From Nostoc sp. MS1 (GTDB lineage Bacteria > Cyanobacteriota > Cyanobacteriia > Cyanobacteriales > Nostocaceae), in the NCBI RefSeq assembly GCF_019976755.1, contig NZ_AP023441.1, positions 3,903,501-3,967,500 of the forward strand: a stretch of DNA of 64,000 nucleotides, read 5' to 3'. The translations under genes and the position numbers were made by a program. Below are positions 53,042 through 61,977 of this stretch, in pieces; position 1 is the first letter of the stretch; each line of letters starts with the position of its first letter. Below the pieces are notes generated by a model. It saw nothing but the letters and a program-made list of their open reading frames with translations. It made no database searches and was not told where the DNA came from.

Positions 53042-53671
53042 TTACGCTCCTTCAATAGCAGCGACGACACCAAAAATCAAAAACAAACATCCACCAGCAA
53101 AGGTGAGTTGGCGCTCAGAAATTTTGCCTGAAATCATTTTGCCACCGATGACGGCGATCGCTGCACAAATGGTATGACCTAAAATGGCTCCTGATGTTAC
53201 GCCAATGATGTTATTCCCGGCTGCTAGGGCGATGGTGGCAATTTGAGTGCGATCGCCCCATTCAGCCATAAATGTTAAAACAAAGGCTTCTGTAATAATA
53301 GACCAAGGTGTTTTTCGTTTTGATAGATGCAAATCGGCTTTCTCTACGGCTTCTTTTGCTTCTTCTATCTCTTCCATCATTCCAGCTTTTGCTGCCGCCT
53401 TCGTCATCTTAGTAGCTTGGTATAACAGCTTAATTCCAAAGGCAAAGAATAAAAAGATTACAGCATAGTGAATATAAACTTTTGGCAATCTAGAAATTGC
53501 TTGTCCAAACATCACTGACAAGATTGTCATCGCTGCTAAAGCTGCTACCACCCCGGCAAATACCAAACGTCGGGAATGGCGCATCGCTAATATCATAGCG
53601 ATGAAGAAAGTCTTATCTCCCAGTTCGGAAACTGTAATTAGTAATAAACCTGCGGTAAAAGCTGTTAGCAC
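53042..53671 (-). CDS. mnx: TMEM165/GDT1 (UPF0016) manganese exporter
   Basis: About 209 aa from a GTG at 53671. Six membrane segments in two halves, each with the family motif ExGD(K/R)T: ELGDKT (about 16-21) and EWGDRT in the second half, joined by a charged loop (MMEEIEEAKEAVEKADLHLS). In Synechocystis the homologue Mnx moves Mn out of the cytoplasm. I chose the GTG because GGAG lies 9 bp upstream and the protein then begins like its relatives (VLTAFTAGLLLITVSELGDK); the upstream ATG at 53743 lies inside the riboswitch terminator loop. A manganese riboswitch precedes it, which supports the substrate. Confidence 0.9.
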   Translation of the reverse strand: MLTAFTAGLLLITVSELGDKTFFIAMILAMRHSRRLVFAGVVAALAAMTILSVMFGQAISRLPKVYIHYAVIFLFFAFGIKLLYQATKMTKAAAKAGMMEEIEEAKEAVEKADLHLSKRKTPWSIITEAFVLTFMAEWGDRTQIATIALAAGNNIIGVTSGAILGHTICAAIAVIGGKMISGKISERQLTFAGGCLFLIFGVVAAIEGA

Positions 53672-53721
53672 TCTCTCAAGCTCCTGAAGGACGTTTAGTG
53701 ATGTGGAGCTTGATGAATGCC

Positions 53722-53868
53722 AAAAGACCTCACCAAGCCACATCTTGAATGTGAACTTAGTGAAGGTCTCGCTTACAAATCTTTAGTTATTGTCATCTGA
53801 ACCAGGTTCATCACCAGTATGTTGATTCAGATGTACTGGCTTTTGCCAGCAGCTACTCCCCTTCTATC
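53722..53868 (-). promoter_or_regulatory. yybP-ykoY manganese riboswitch with expression platform
   Basis: The minus strand carries the hallmark sequences GAAGGGGAGTAGC at the 5' side and AGCGAGACCTTCAC at the 3' side, with the CATAC-containing internal arm (TCAACATACTGG) between. P1 can form from GAAGG (53860-53864) with CCTTC. The same CCTTC-containing strand (53756-53769) can instead pair with CTTGGTGAGGTCT (53725-53737), a 13-bp helix with one bulge and one G-U, followed by UUU(U): a terminator. Mn2+ binding should favour P1 and read-through, turning on the downstream Mn exporter. Confidence 0.85.
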
Positions 53869-53952
53869 AGAATTGATTATATATCTGTCTTAGTCCAGAG
53901 TCAACCAATTTTGGATTTTAAATTTGTGATTTTAGATTGACATAGAGAATAG

Positions 53953-54942
53953 TTAACTGTTGAGCGCGACGGGCTTTTGTGATTCCAGCCCAACTAACTT
54001 TTCGCTCAACTCCCATAGGCGTTCGCCTTTTTCATCGTCGCGGGCTTGGGGAGAAACTTTCTGCACAAAAGATTTACCATCTTTTTTCTGACGATTACCC
54101 CAACTCCAGTAAGCACCAGATTGTTTGTATTCAGCAGCCGCAACCACATCTGCAACCCTTTCTCCCGCCAAATCTTGAGATACGTATCCCCCTGTAATAT
54201 ATTTCTGGAATAAGGGGAAGAGTTTTTGGAATAAGGGGTAGTGGTTACGGAATAGTGGTGTTTCTGCTACGCAACCAGGATAGAGAGAAGTGAAAGAGAT
54301 TCCTGTTGACTCGTGATAACGGCGATGTAGTTCTCTCATGGTGAGGACGTTACATACTTTGCTATCTTTGTAAGCCTTCACTGGTTCAAAATTTTTCCCA
54401 TCAATCATAGAAATGGGCGGTTTAAAGCCTTGGGCAAAGCCTTCTAAATTACCCAAGTCTGGGCGTGGTGGAATCTTACCGCCTAGTTCATCTGGGTTAT
54501 GTGTAACGGTTCCCAAAATTACCAGTCTCTTATCCGTCGCCGATGACTTTTGCAAGTCCTCAAGCAAGAGGTTAGATAGGAGAAAATGACCAAGGTGATT
54601 GGTAGTCATGGTTAACTCGTAACCTTCTGGGCTGCGTAAAGGTTCCTTAATCAAGGGCATATAAATTGCAGCGTTACATACCAAAGCTTCTAAAGACTTG
54701 CCGCTTGCTCTAAAATTGTTGACAAACTGGCGCACACTATCCAAAGAACCCAGATCAATGTGCATGATGGTGTAGCTGTCCTTGGGGATACCTACTTCTT
54801 GCGCTGCTTGTTCTGCCTTTTCTAAATTACGGCAAGCCATAACAACGTGCCAACCGCTTTTAGCAAGGGCTTTAGCTGCATACAAACCAACCCCAGAAGA
54901 AGCTCCAGTAACTATAACCGTTGATTTTCGATCCTGTGCCAT
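53953..54942 (-). CDS. por: Light-dependent NADPH-protochlorophyllide oxidoreductase
   Basis: Reduces ring D of protochlorophyllide to chlorophyllide in light, in chlorophyll a synthesis. 329 aa short-chain dehydrogenase: NADPH loop TGASSGVGLYAAKAL (about 13-27), the NNAG-equivalent VCNAAIYMPL, catalytic YKDSK (about 189-193), the POR-specific SLYPGCVAETPLFRNHYPLF and the C-terminal SGAYWSWGNRQKKDGKSF. Full length with all active-site residues. Single gene. Confidence 0.97.
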   Translation of the reverse strand: MAQDRKSTVIVTGASSGVGLYAAKALAKSGWHVVMACRNLEKAEQAAQEVGIPKDSYTIMHIDLGSLDSVRQFVNNFRASGKSLEALVCNAAIYMPLIKEPLRSPEGYELTMTTNHLGHFLLSNLLLEDLQKSSATDKRLVILGTVTHNPDELGGKIPPRPDLGNLEGFAQGFKPPISMIDGKNFEPVKAYKDSKVCNVLTMRELHRRYHESTGISFTSLYPGCVAETPLFRNHYPLFQKLFPLFQKYITGGYVSQDLAGERVADVVAAAEYKQSGAYWSWGNRQKKDGKSFVQKVSPQARDDEKGERLWELSEKLVGLESQKPVALNS

Positions 54943-55174
54943 TGTCTTAAGACTCTATTAATCGCCTTTTCCTATTTTCAGGATCTTACCCTAATGAGTT
55001 ACTCCTTCCGGTTGATTGATTACTGACTGTTACAATGCTCTACATTTATCGCAACTTTTAGTTTAAATTGCTTAACAAATCTTGGGGCTGGAGTATCTGG
55101 GTGTAGGCGATCGCATAATGGCAGGCACATCATATTTAGATCAACCAACGCAGTTAAACGTTGATTCATCCGTC

Positions 55175-56827
55175 CTAGTCTAAAAGATAAACTGTGGCTG
55201 TGTATGTTTCTGCAACAACTTTGGCTGGTTTAGCAATCTTGCCATTTTCCACGATTTTAAATATAGGCCATAACTTCTCTAAATCCGATGGACTATATTT
55301 TACAAAATGGGGTTTTTCGTAAGCTGCATCATTGACATATGTACCATCTACAATTAGCGATCTTTTAGGATGAATAACATAATTACCCGCCTCACAAACA
55401 TTAACAAGTTTAATGCCCTTCCGCGTAATATTTGTATCAATATAATTATATTGATTATGAATTTTCCTCCGATTCTTCACTCTAGGATCGCAAACAACTG
55501 CACCTGATGGTAACTGACTGATAATTTGGGTCATATCTGCTGTGTTCATCACCCGGTTGCTACCATATTTACTTAAGAGAAATTGCGACTCATAAAATAA
55601 GTTGTTAAGGCAGGATATAAAAATAATCAAGCCTGTGATGATATAGAAAATTCGTTTTTTACTTTTAGAAAAATTTAGGTAAGCAAGAGAAGTAATCGTT
55701 AAAATGATAGGCGCAAATATTATTAGTATTTTGTAATGAAAAACAGTTGTTTCTGAATCAAGATTAGAAGCAGCATAAAGATAGATACCCCATGTAGAAC
55801 ACAAGATACCCCAAATATATTGATTACCTTTAAATTTAGTAATGCCAAAATAAGTAACCACACTGAGGAAGATAATTGATATTAGGAAGTAAAGCAATGA
55901 AGGATTCCACAAATATGGTTCTTGAAATAGTTTGAAATAATTCAAAAATACATTGCTCAATCTCTTAGCTAAACTTGCGAATAAAGAGCTATTTGTACCT
56001 GTCTTAGACTGAAATATAACTTTGATAATAAATTTAGTATTTTGAAATCCTCTGCCAAACTCACCTATCCAGTATGGTAGTAATACAATTACACCCGATA
56101 TAACACTGATAACAGGCAATATTGTTAATAAGTAAAATTTTCTTTTAATAACTTTATATAAAAAGATTGCACAGCTAATAACAAATACAATCGGCATTAC
56201 AAATAGAGTGGAAGAGTGTAAGCTCATTAATATAGCCAAAACTATTCCATATCCAGCCCATAATATAGCTTGAACTGGGAAAGAGAATTTAGCCTCCATT
56301 TGAAAATGGTATAGTAAGGTAAAGGCTATGAAAAAGAAAGGAATTGAACTAGGATTCCATTGATAATTATTGATAAATATTTCGCCATAAAGCACGCTAT
56401 ACCAAAAGCCAGCTAAACCAGTTAGAAAAATTTTCTTTTGTGGCTCAACATTTTCTAGCAGTTGATAAACTAAATACATTAATAATGAAATAGATAAAAA
56501 AGAAAATAAGCCATTGGGTAAAGCTTGGAAGACTGGATCTGCGCCTAAAAGGGTAAAAGGCCAAAAAAGATAATAATACAAGGGTAAGATATGGTGTCCA
56601 CCCACAGCCGCCTGGGGGCCAAGTGTAGGTAACTCACCTTTCCACATATTGATAACTGTAAAGGCATCCTTGATTTGATCAGGAGCCGGGCCAATATCAA
56701 ATGATACGTATTGAAAAACGCCAATAATTCTTGTGATAAAACCTATGAGGATTGCTAGAAAAATCAGGCTATATCCTATAAGTACGGTTTTACTAAGATG
56801 CTTCAACTTTAAACTAAGTTTAAACAT
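55175..56827 (-). CDS. GT39/ArnT-like polytopic membrane glycosyltransferase
   Basis: 550 aa, about eleven to twelve membrane segments in the first ~410 residues and a soluble C-terminal domain of about 130 residues outside the membrane. Acidic residues follow the first membrane segment (SFDIGPAPDQIKDAFTVINM), where GT39/PMT-type enzymes have their catalytic Asp; the WNPSSIPFFFIAF segment is typical of dolichyl/undecaprenyl-phosphate-sugar users. Codon use is unusually AT-rich compared with neighbours, a possible sign of transfer. The acceptor is unknown. Confidence 0.72.
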   Translation of the reverse strand: MFKLSLKLKHLSKTVLIGYSLIFLAILIGFITRIIGVFQYVSFDIGPAPDQIKDAFTVINMWKGELPTLGPQAAVGGHHILPLYYYLFWPFTLLGADPVFQALPNGLFSFLSISLLMYLVYQLLENVEPQKKIFLTGLAGFWYSVLYGEIFINNYQWNPSSIPFFFIAFTLLYHFQMEAKFSFPVQAILWAGYGIVLAILMSLHSSTLFVMPIVFVISCAIFLYKVIKRKFYLLTILPVISVISGVIVLLPYWIGEFGRGFQNTKFIIKVIFQSKTGTNSSLFASLAKRLSNVFLNYFKLFQEPYLWNPSLLYFLISIIFLSVVTYFGITKFKGNQYIWGILCSTWGIYLYAASNLDSETTVFHYKILIIFAPIILTITSLAYLNFSKSKKRIFYIITGLIIFISCLNNLFYESQFLLSKYGSNRVMNTADMTQIISQLPSGAVVCDPRVKNRRKIHNQYNYIDTNITRKGIKLVNVCEAGNYVIHPKRSLIVDGTYVNDAAYEKPHFVKYSPSDLEKLWPIFKIVENGKIAKPAKVVAETYTATVYLLD

Positions 56828-57036
56828 GATAGTTATATCCTTACGTAATTAAGATGTATGATTGAATGATGTTTTACAGTTTTTGGATTTCCAGTATCAT
56901 ACATCACTTATTTATAAGTTTATGTTTTTTTATTGCTAGGCATCCATAAAGATACTTAGAAATTTTTCCTGTTAATTTATGTTAGAGGATGATGAACAGG
57001 GAATAGCTGGAGTCCATTGTATGTCAGTGTTTTGTG

Positions 57037-57243
57037 ATGAGTTTTGCACCAAATGCTGAAGGACAACCAACAGCAGAACAGCTACAGTGTTTAGATAGGC
57101 TCTGTTATCAACTCACAAATGTCATGTTTCAGCCAATTCACATTGTGCGATTGGATGAAAGAACTCTAAATATATTTGTTTTAGCAGGAAAAAATGAAGA
57201 GATAGAGATGGTAATTTTACTAAATAGTAGAATAGAACCATAA
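57037..57243 (+). CDS. DUF6888-like small protein
   Basis: 68 aa from the ATG at 57037. Sequence PTAEQLQCLDRLCYQLTNVM, PIHIVRLDERTLNIFVLAG, EEIEMVILLNSRIEP matches what I know as the DUF6888 family of cyanobacteria, which is usually followed by a DUF6887 gene. The pairing resembles a toxin-antitoxin layout but no activity is known. The partner lies 20 bp downstream and is frameshifted. Confidence 0.7.
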   Translation: MSFAPNAEGQPTAEQLQCLDRLCYQLTNVMFQPIHIVRLDERTLNIFVLAGKNEEIEMVILLNSRIEP

Positions 57244-57263
57244 CAAAAGCAAACTATACTACA

Positions 57264-57441
57264 ATGACTGACCAAGAGCTAAAGCGTTACCTTGTCAATC
57301 ATAAGGATGATAGGGAAGCTTCTTATGCTTATCATGGATAGACGTAAATCTCGTAAGCGGGATGTTGCTATTGAATTGAATGATCCCGAATGGGAACAGA
57401 AGATAAAAGCGGCGATTCAGAAACAGTTAGACTCTGCTTGA
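57264..57441 (+). pseudogene. DUF6887-like gene with a +1 frameshift
   Basis: Frame 1 gives MTDQELKRYLVNHKDDREAS then YAYHG and a stop (57339-57341). Shifting by one base at C57333 restores MDRRKSRKRDVAIELNDPEW and on to IKAAIQKQLDSA with a stop at 57439-57441. Removing that single C gives the continuous YAYMDRRKS expected for the family. Either a broken gene or a programmed shift; both parts are well conserved in look, so the change is recent. Confidence 0.65.
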
Positions 57442-57505
57442 TAATTTACAATTTTTTCATCGAGGTGGACTAATGTTGATAGTCCCCTCGATTTATTAGG
57501 TTTAC

Positions 57506-59233
57506 CTAATACTTCCTTTCCTTTGGCTCAAACATATTAATCACTACTGGGCGATATTGAATGTCAATACCTGCGGGTGAATAGTAAGCCATTGTGTGTT
57601 GAAGGAAATTTTCGTCATCGCGCTGGGGGTAATCTTCACGGAAGTGTGCGCCACGACTTTCTCGACGGTTAAGGGCTGAGGCTAAAATGGTTTGTCCAAC
57701 TACGATTAAACTCCGCAATTCTAAAGCTTCTACTAGTTCGGTATTCCAACAAGTGCCTTTGTCATCTAAATATACTTGACTATATTTATTTTGTAGTTCT
57801 GAGATTTTATCCCAGCCTTGACTCATTAATTCTTGTGTGCGAAAAACGCCGCAATATTCGGTCATTGCATCTTGGAATGCTTCGCGGACTTCGTTAATGC
57901 GGTACTGTCCTGGCTGTTCTAGTAAGGCTTGAATTTCTTGTTGGGCTTGTGTAATGTAACGTGGCTCATCTATGGTTGGTAACTTGCGTTGCTGCACATA
58001 TTGAGCGATCGCCGCCCCTGTGCGCTTACCATAAACTACACATTCCAATAGCGAATTACTACCTAGACGATTTGCACCATGAACAGATACACAAGATGTT
58101 TCCCCAGACGCAAAAAAGCCTTCAACTAAGCCATCACCACTACTACGGACTCGTCCATCTGTGTTCACAGGGATACCACCCATACAATAGTGAATTGTCG
58201 GACGAACTGGCATCGGTTGAGTCACTGCATCTACACCGACTAGGCGGTGGGCTTCTTCCCAACAGAAGGGAACGCGGCTCATAATTTTTTCTTTGCCCAT
58301 GTGGCGTAAATCTAGGTAGACAAAGGGGCCGCCTGCACTTCCATCAAGGTGGACACCACGCCCAGCGCGAATTTCATAAGCGATCGCTCTTGAGGTAATA
58401 TCACGAGGGGCTAGTTCCATGCGACTGGGTGCGTAGGTAGCCATGAAGCGATCGCCTTCACTGTTAATTAAATATGCTCCTTCCCCACGGACAGCTTCGG
58501 AAATCAACACACCAACCGGATATAAACCTGTAGGGTGGAATTGGACAAACTCCATGTCTTCTAGAGGTAAACCTGCGATCGCAGTCATCGCCAAGCCATC
58601 ACCAGTGGAGGCGTAATCATTGGAAGTGGTATTATAAACGCGACCATAACCGCCAGTGGCAAACATTACCGCTTTTGCCCTAACTATCTCAATATGCCCA
58701 TCTAACAAGCTGTACATGACCACGCCCTTAGCCTCATTTTCTTCCAAAATCAGGCGCATCACGTACCACTCTTGATAAATATGCACACCGTAACGCCGCA
58801 AATTATTTACCAATTCATGCAGAATTGCGTGACCAGTCTTATCAGCAGCGTAACAAGTACGGTTATGGGAGTGTCCACCAAAAGCCCGTTGAGCAATGCG
58901 ACCATCGCTTAGACGAGAGAACAAAACCCCCATATGTTCCAGGTCAATTACCACATCTGGAGCTTCTTGAGCGAGTATCGCTACTGCATCTTGATCTGCT
59001 AAATAATCAGAACCTTTGACAGTATCAAAAGCGTGGGCTTCCCAAGAGTCTTCGGAATCGACATTTTTTAATGATGCTGCCATGCCACCTTGGGCGGCAA
59101 CCGAGTGAGAACGGATAGGATGGGTTTTAGCGACTACTGCAACATTTAAACTAGGGTCAGTACGAGCAATTTCCACAGCCGCTCGACACCCAGCCAATCC
59201 ACCCCCAACAATAATTACATCATGCTCTAGCAT
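57506..59233 (-). CDS. sdhA: Succinate dehydrogenase / fumarate reductase flavoprotein subunit
   Basis: Oxidises succinate to fumarate and feeds the plastoquinone pool from the thylakoid or plasma membrane. 575 aa: FAD-binding VGGGLAGCRAAVEIA (about 9-23), the covalent-FAD region HPIRSHSVAAQGGMAA (about 38-53), substrate/proton-shuttle residues in EFVQFHPTGLYP, VRGEGAYLINSEGDRFM, HYCMGGIPVN and GANRLGSNSLLECVVYGKR. Full length. The iron-sulfur subunit gene is not adjacent, as usual in cyanobacteria. Confidence 0.96.
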   Translation of the reverse strand: MLEHDVIIVGGGLAGCRAAVEIARTDPSLNVAVVAKTHPIRSHSVAAQGGMAASLKNVDSEDSWEAHAFDTVKGSDYLADQDAVAILAQEAPDVVIDLEHMGVLFSRLSDGRIAQRAFGGHSHNRTCYAADKTGHAILHELVNNLRRYGVHIYQEWYVMRLILEENEAKGVVMYSLLDGHIEIVRAKAVMFATGGYGRVYNTTSNDYASTGDGLAMTAIAGLPLEDMEFVQFHPTGLYPVGVLISEAVRGEGAYLINSEGDRFMATYAPSRMELAPRDITSRAIAYEIRAGRGVHLDGSAGGPFVYLDLRHMGKEKIMSRVPFCWEEAHRLVGVDAVTQPMPVRPTIHYCMGGIPVNTDGRVRSSGDGLVEGFFASGETSCVSVHGANRLGSNSLLECVVYGKRTGAAIAQYVQQRKLPTIDEPRYITQAQQEIQALLEQPGQYRINEVREAFQDAMTEYCGVFRTQELMSQGWDKISELQNKYSQVYLDDKGTCWNTELVEALELRSLIVVGQTILASALNRRESRGAHFREDYPQRDDENFLQHTMAYYSPAGIDIQYRPVVINMFEPKERKY

Positions 59234-59365
59234 ATTAACTACCGACTACAGAACGCTGCTGTTCTATTGTAAAGAGGTGATTCACTGAGATGTTTGGTAT
59301 CTTTACAAAAAAAATCCCCATCAGTAGACAGGGAAAGGAAAATACAAAACTTGTTAATACTATTG

Positions 59366-59683
59366 TCAACTTGTTGCTTGTACAGGTTGTTGTTGAGAAA
59401 CGTTACCTGGAATGGGTTCGGTTTTTGTACCTGGTTCTACAGCCATAACTTCAATATGATTTAACAATGTAGTTACAAATGCAAACAACAAGAAAGGTAG
59501 GGAAAGTAATACAACAAGACCTACAGTTACTAACGCATATACTGGTCTTCTAGCACCCATCAGAGCTAAAGCCGATGCCAAACTCAGAACAATCGTAATT
59601 AACCAAACAATTATTTGACCGTAGATATCACCAAAAGTTAAAGTGCAGACAAAACGATAGTTTTGATTACTAACTTTGCTCAT
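59366..59683 (-). CDS. Small membrane protein of unknown function
   Basis: 105 aa. Two membrane segments (about 22-42, IIVWLITIVLSLASALALMG, and 49-72, ALVTVGLVVLLSLPFLLFAF) joined by ARRPVY, then a polar tail EPGTKTEPIPGNVSQQQPV. N-terminus MSKVSNQNYRFVCTLTFGDI. No family recognised with confidence. It is probably monocistronic, 130 bp upstream of sdhA on the same strand. Confidence 0.72.
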   Translation of the reverse strand: MSKVSNQNYRFVCTLTFGDIYGQIIVWLITIVLSLASALALMGARRPVYALVTVGLVVLLSLPFLLFAFVTTLLNHIEVMAVEPGTKTEPIPGNVSQQQPVQATS

Positions 59684-59855
59684 TTATATTTGCCTCAAGT
59701 CTCTCCTATAGGTTCTACGTTAAAACCAGGATTGGCATAGAGACAATTTCTCAATATTTTTGCAAGGTTTGTAATATCACTTCATAAATAGCGACTAAGG
59801 AGTAAGGCACAAGAAGAAAATAACTGTGCCTATGGACTGTTGACTATTGACCGTA
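59684..59855. other. Spacer between small membrane protein gene and MITE-like copy B
   Basis: Contains the promoter side of the membrane protein gene and TGACTAT-type heptamers directly next to the element. No gene supported. Confidence 0.5.
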
Positions 59856-60017
59856 CTAATTTTAGATTTTAAATTTTGGATTTTGGATTATTTTTGGTTC
59901 AAGCCCTGCCCCTGGTGGGCAGAACAAATCGCGCTGCTTCGTCAATCCAAAATCTCCAAGCTGCATCCCCTTGTGGGTGCAGTCAATCCAAGATCGTCAA
60001 TCCAAAATCTAAAATTG
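59856..60017. mobile_element. MITE-like element (AATTTTAGATTTT ends), copy B
   Basis: About 162 bp with the same inverted ends as copy A at 20260-20376 (CTAATTTTAGATTTT on the left, AATCCAAAATCTAAAATTG on the right) but in opposite orientation and with about 45 extra internal bases (GCTGCATCCCCTTGTGGGTG and flanks). Embedded in TGACTATTGAC heptamers on both sides. No coding capacity. Confidence 0.75.
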
Positions 60018-60150
60018 TTTGACTATTGACTATTGACCAACGATTAATTACAAATTATTACAAGATTTATCATATATTGAGTTTGCACCCGTCTTTTAGG
60101 GTGTGTATTTTTGTTTGCAGCGAGTTCAATTCGCCCCCTCAACCAAACCC

Positions 60151-60798
60151 ATGAGTCAAATAGTCTGGATCGCAAGACATGCTAACCGCCTCGACTTTGT
60201 TAACCCCGACTGGTTCCTTACCGCAGAACGACGTTATGATCCACCCTTATCTGATGATGGGATGATGCAAGCTAAACAGTTAGCGCAACGTTTGCAAACA
60301 GAGAAAATCCATCATATTTTCGCTTCTCCTTTTCTGCGAACTGTACAAACTGCTGATGCAGTGGCAGAAGTTTTGAATTTACCGATTAATCTAGAGACAG
60401 GGTTGAGTGAATGGCTTAATCCAGCTTGGATGACGGAAGAACCAGAACGGCTGTCAATTTCAGCGTTAGCAGAATTATTTCCTAGAATCGATCTCGGTTA
60501 TACAGCACGCATTGCAGCAAATTACCCCGAAACTCATGAAGAAGTCAGGGCGCGTTCTGGACAAACTGCTAGGTGTTTGGCGACGGAGTTCTTCCCCGAA
60601 AATATTTTACTGGTAGCGCATGGTGCATCTGTGCTGGGTGCTGCTATGGGGTTAGTAGGAGAAATTGCCAAAACTGAAGTTAAAGCTTCTTTATGTTCTT
60701 TAGTCAAGGTTGTGCGTTACGACCCAGATTGGTTATTAGAACTAAAGGGGGATACTTCCCACCTAGCAGAAGTAGAGGAAGTGATTCGATTTGCTTAG
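60151..60798 (+). CDS. Histidine phosphatase family protein
   Basis: 215 aa from the ATG at 60151 (MSQIVWIARHANRLDF); an ATG 16 codons earlier adds residues without family support. Phosphoglycerate-mutase-like fold: catalytic His in IARHANR (the usual RHG is RHA), Arg in ASPFLRTVQTADAV, Glu in LSEWLNP, second His in LLVAHGASVLGAA. All four catalytic positions seem present. Substrate unknown; the SEWLNPAW type is shared with eukaryotic UBASH3/TFC-like phosphatases. Glucokinase follows 110 bp downstream. Confidence 0.87.
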   Translation: MSQIVWIARHANRLDFVNPDWFLTAERRYDPPLSDDGMMQAKQLAQRLQTEKIHHIFASPFLRTVQTADAVAEVLNLPINLETGLSEWLNPAWMTEEPERLSISALAELFPRIDLGYTARIAANYPETHEEVRARSGQTARCLATEFFPENILLVAHGASVLGAAMGLVGEIAKTEVKASLCSLVKVVRYDPDWLLELKGDTSHLAEVEEVIRFA

Positions 60799-60907
60799 TA
60801 TGTTAACAGTTGACAAAAGGCTTTTCCCCTTACCCTTTCCTTGGGCTGTTGACTGTGGACTATGGACTATGGACTAATAACTACTGACCAATTTACTAGT
60901 AAGTTTT

Positions 60908-61933
60908 ATGACTTTATTATTAGCAGGAGATATTGGCGGGACGAAAACTATTTTGCGTGTGGTGGAGATATCAGACTCATCGGAGTTAAAAACTATTTTT
61001 GAGGAAACTTACCATAGTGGAGATTTTCCCGATTTAGTCCCGATGGTGCAGCAGTTTTTGGTCAAGGCTAATACACCTACACCCCAGAAAGCTTGTTTTG
61101 CGATCGCTGGCCCAGTGGTGAATAATACTGCCAAGTTGACTAATTTGGCGTGGTTTTTGGATACTGAACGATTAGCCCAAGAATTAAGTATTCCCTTAAT
61201 TTCCCTAATTAATGATTTTGCGGCTGTTGGTTATGGGATTTTTGGTTTGGGTAAGCAAGATTTACGCACTTTACAAGTTGGTAAACCAAAACCAGAAGCA
61301 CCTATCGGCATAATTGGTGCTGGTACTGGATTAGGACAAGGATTTTTAATCAAACAGGAAAACCACTATCAAGTTTTCCCCTCTGAAGGTGGACACGCTG
61401 ATTTTGCCCCTCGCAACGAGTTAGAGTTTCAGCTAATGAAATATTTGCTGGATAAACATGATATCCAGCGTGTGTCTGTGGAACGGGTGGTTTCGGGACA
61501 GGGAATTGTAGCGATTTACCAATTTTTACGCGATCGCAAACTCGCCACCGAATCTCCAGAAATCGCTCAAGTTGTCCGCACTTGGGAACAACAAGCCGGA
61601 CAAGCAGAAAAAAGCGTTGATCCTGGTGCAGCTATTGGTAAAGCCGCAGTGCAGAAAAGCGATCGCCTTTCCGAACAAACCCTGCAATTATTTATAGATG
61701 CTTATGGTGCAGAAGCCGGTAACTTAGCCCTCAAACTCTTACCATACGGTGGTTTATACATTGCAGGTGGCATTGCCCCTAAAAACTTATCATTGATTGA
61801 AAACAGCAATTTCTTACTCAATTTCAGCCAGAAAGGCAGAATGCGTCCACTTTTGGAAGAAATACCTATACATATTATTCTCAATCCACAAGTAGGATTA
61901 ATAGGTGCTGCTTTGTGTGCTGCTAGGTTATAA
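60908..61933 (+). CDS. glk: Glucokinase
   Basis: Phosphorylates glucose with ATP for entry into glycolysis or the oxidative pentose phosphate route. 341 aa, Glk (non-ROK) family: phosphate loop LLLAGDIGGTKTIL (about 3-16), LINDFAAVGYG with the catalytic Asp, IGAGTGLGQGFLI, the SEGGHADFAPRNELE signature, ERVVSGQGIVAIY and YIAGGIAPKN. Complete. Confidence 0.95.
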   Translation: MTLLLAGDIGGTKTILRVVEISDSSELKTIFEETYHSGDFPDLVPMVQQFLVKANTPTPQKACFAIAGPVVNNTAKLTNLAWFLDTERLAQELSIPLISLINDFAAVGYGIFGLGKQDLRTLQVGKPKPEAPIGIIGAGTGLGQGFLIKQENHYQVFPSEGGHADFAPRNELEFQLMKYLLDKHDIQRVSVERVVSGQGIVAIYQFLRDRKLATESPEIAQVVRTWEQQAGQAEKSVDPGAAIGKAAVQKSDRLSEQTLQLFIDAYGAEAGNLALKLLPYGGLYIAGGIAPKNLSLIENSNFLLNFSQKGRMRPLLEEIPIHIILNPQVGLIGAALCAARL

Positions 61934-61977
61934 CTAGCACATCGCCAGTAATAGCAGCATCTGCGAATGCCAAAACT

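Noticed and set aside
53672..53743. ATG at 53743 as the start of the Mn exporter
   Set aside because: It lies in the loop of the riboswitch terminator and has no ribosome site; the GTG at 53671 has one and gives the family N-terminus.
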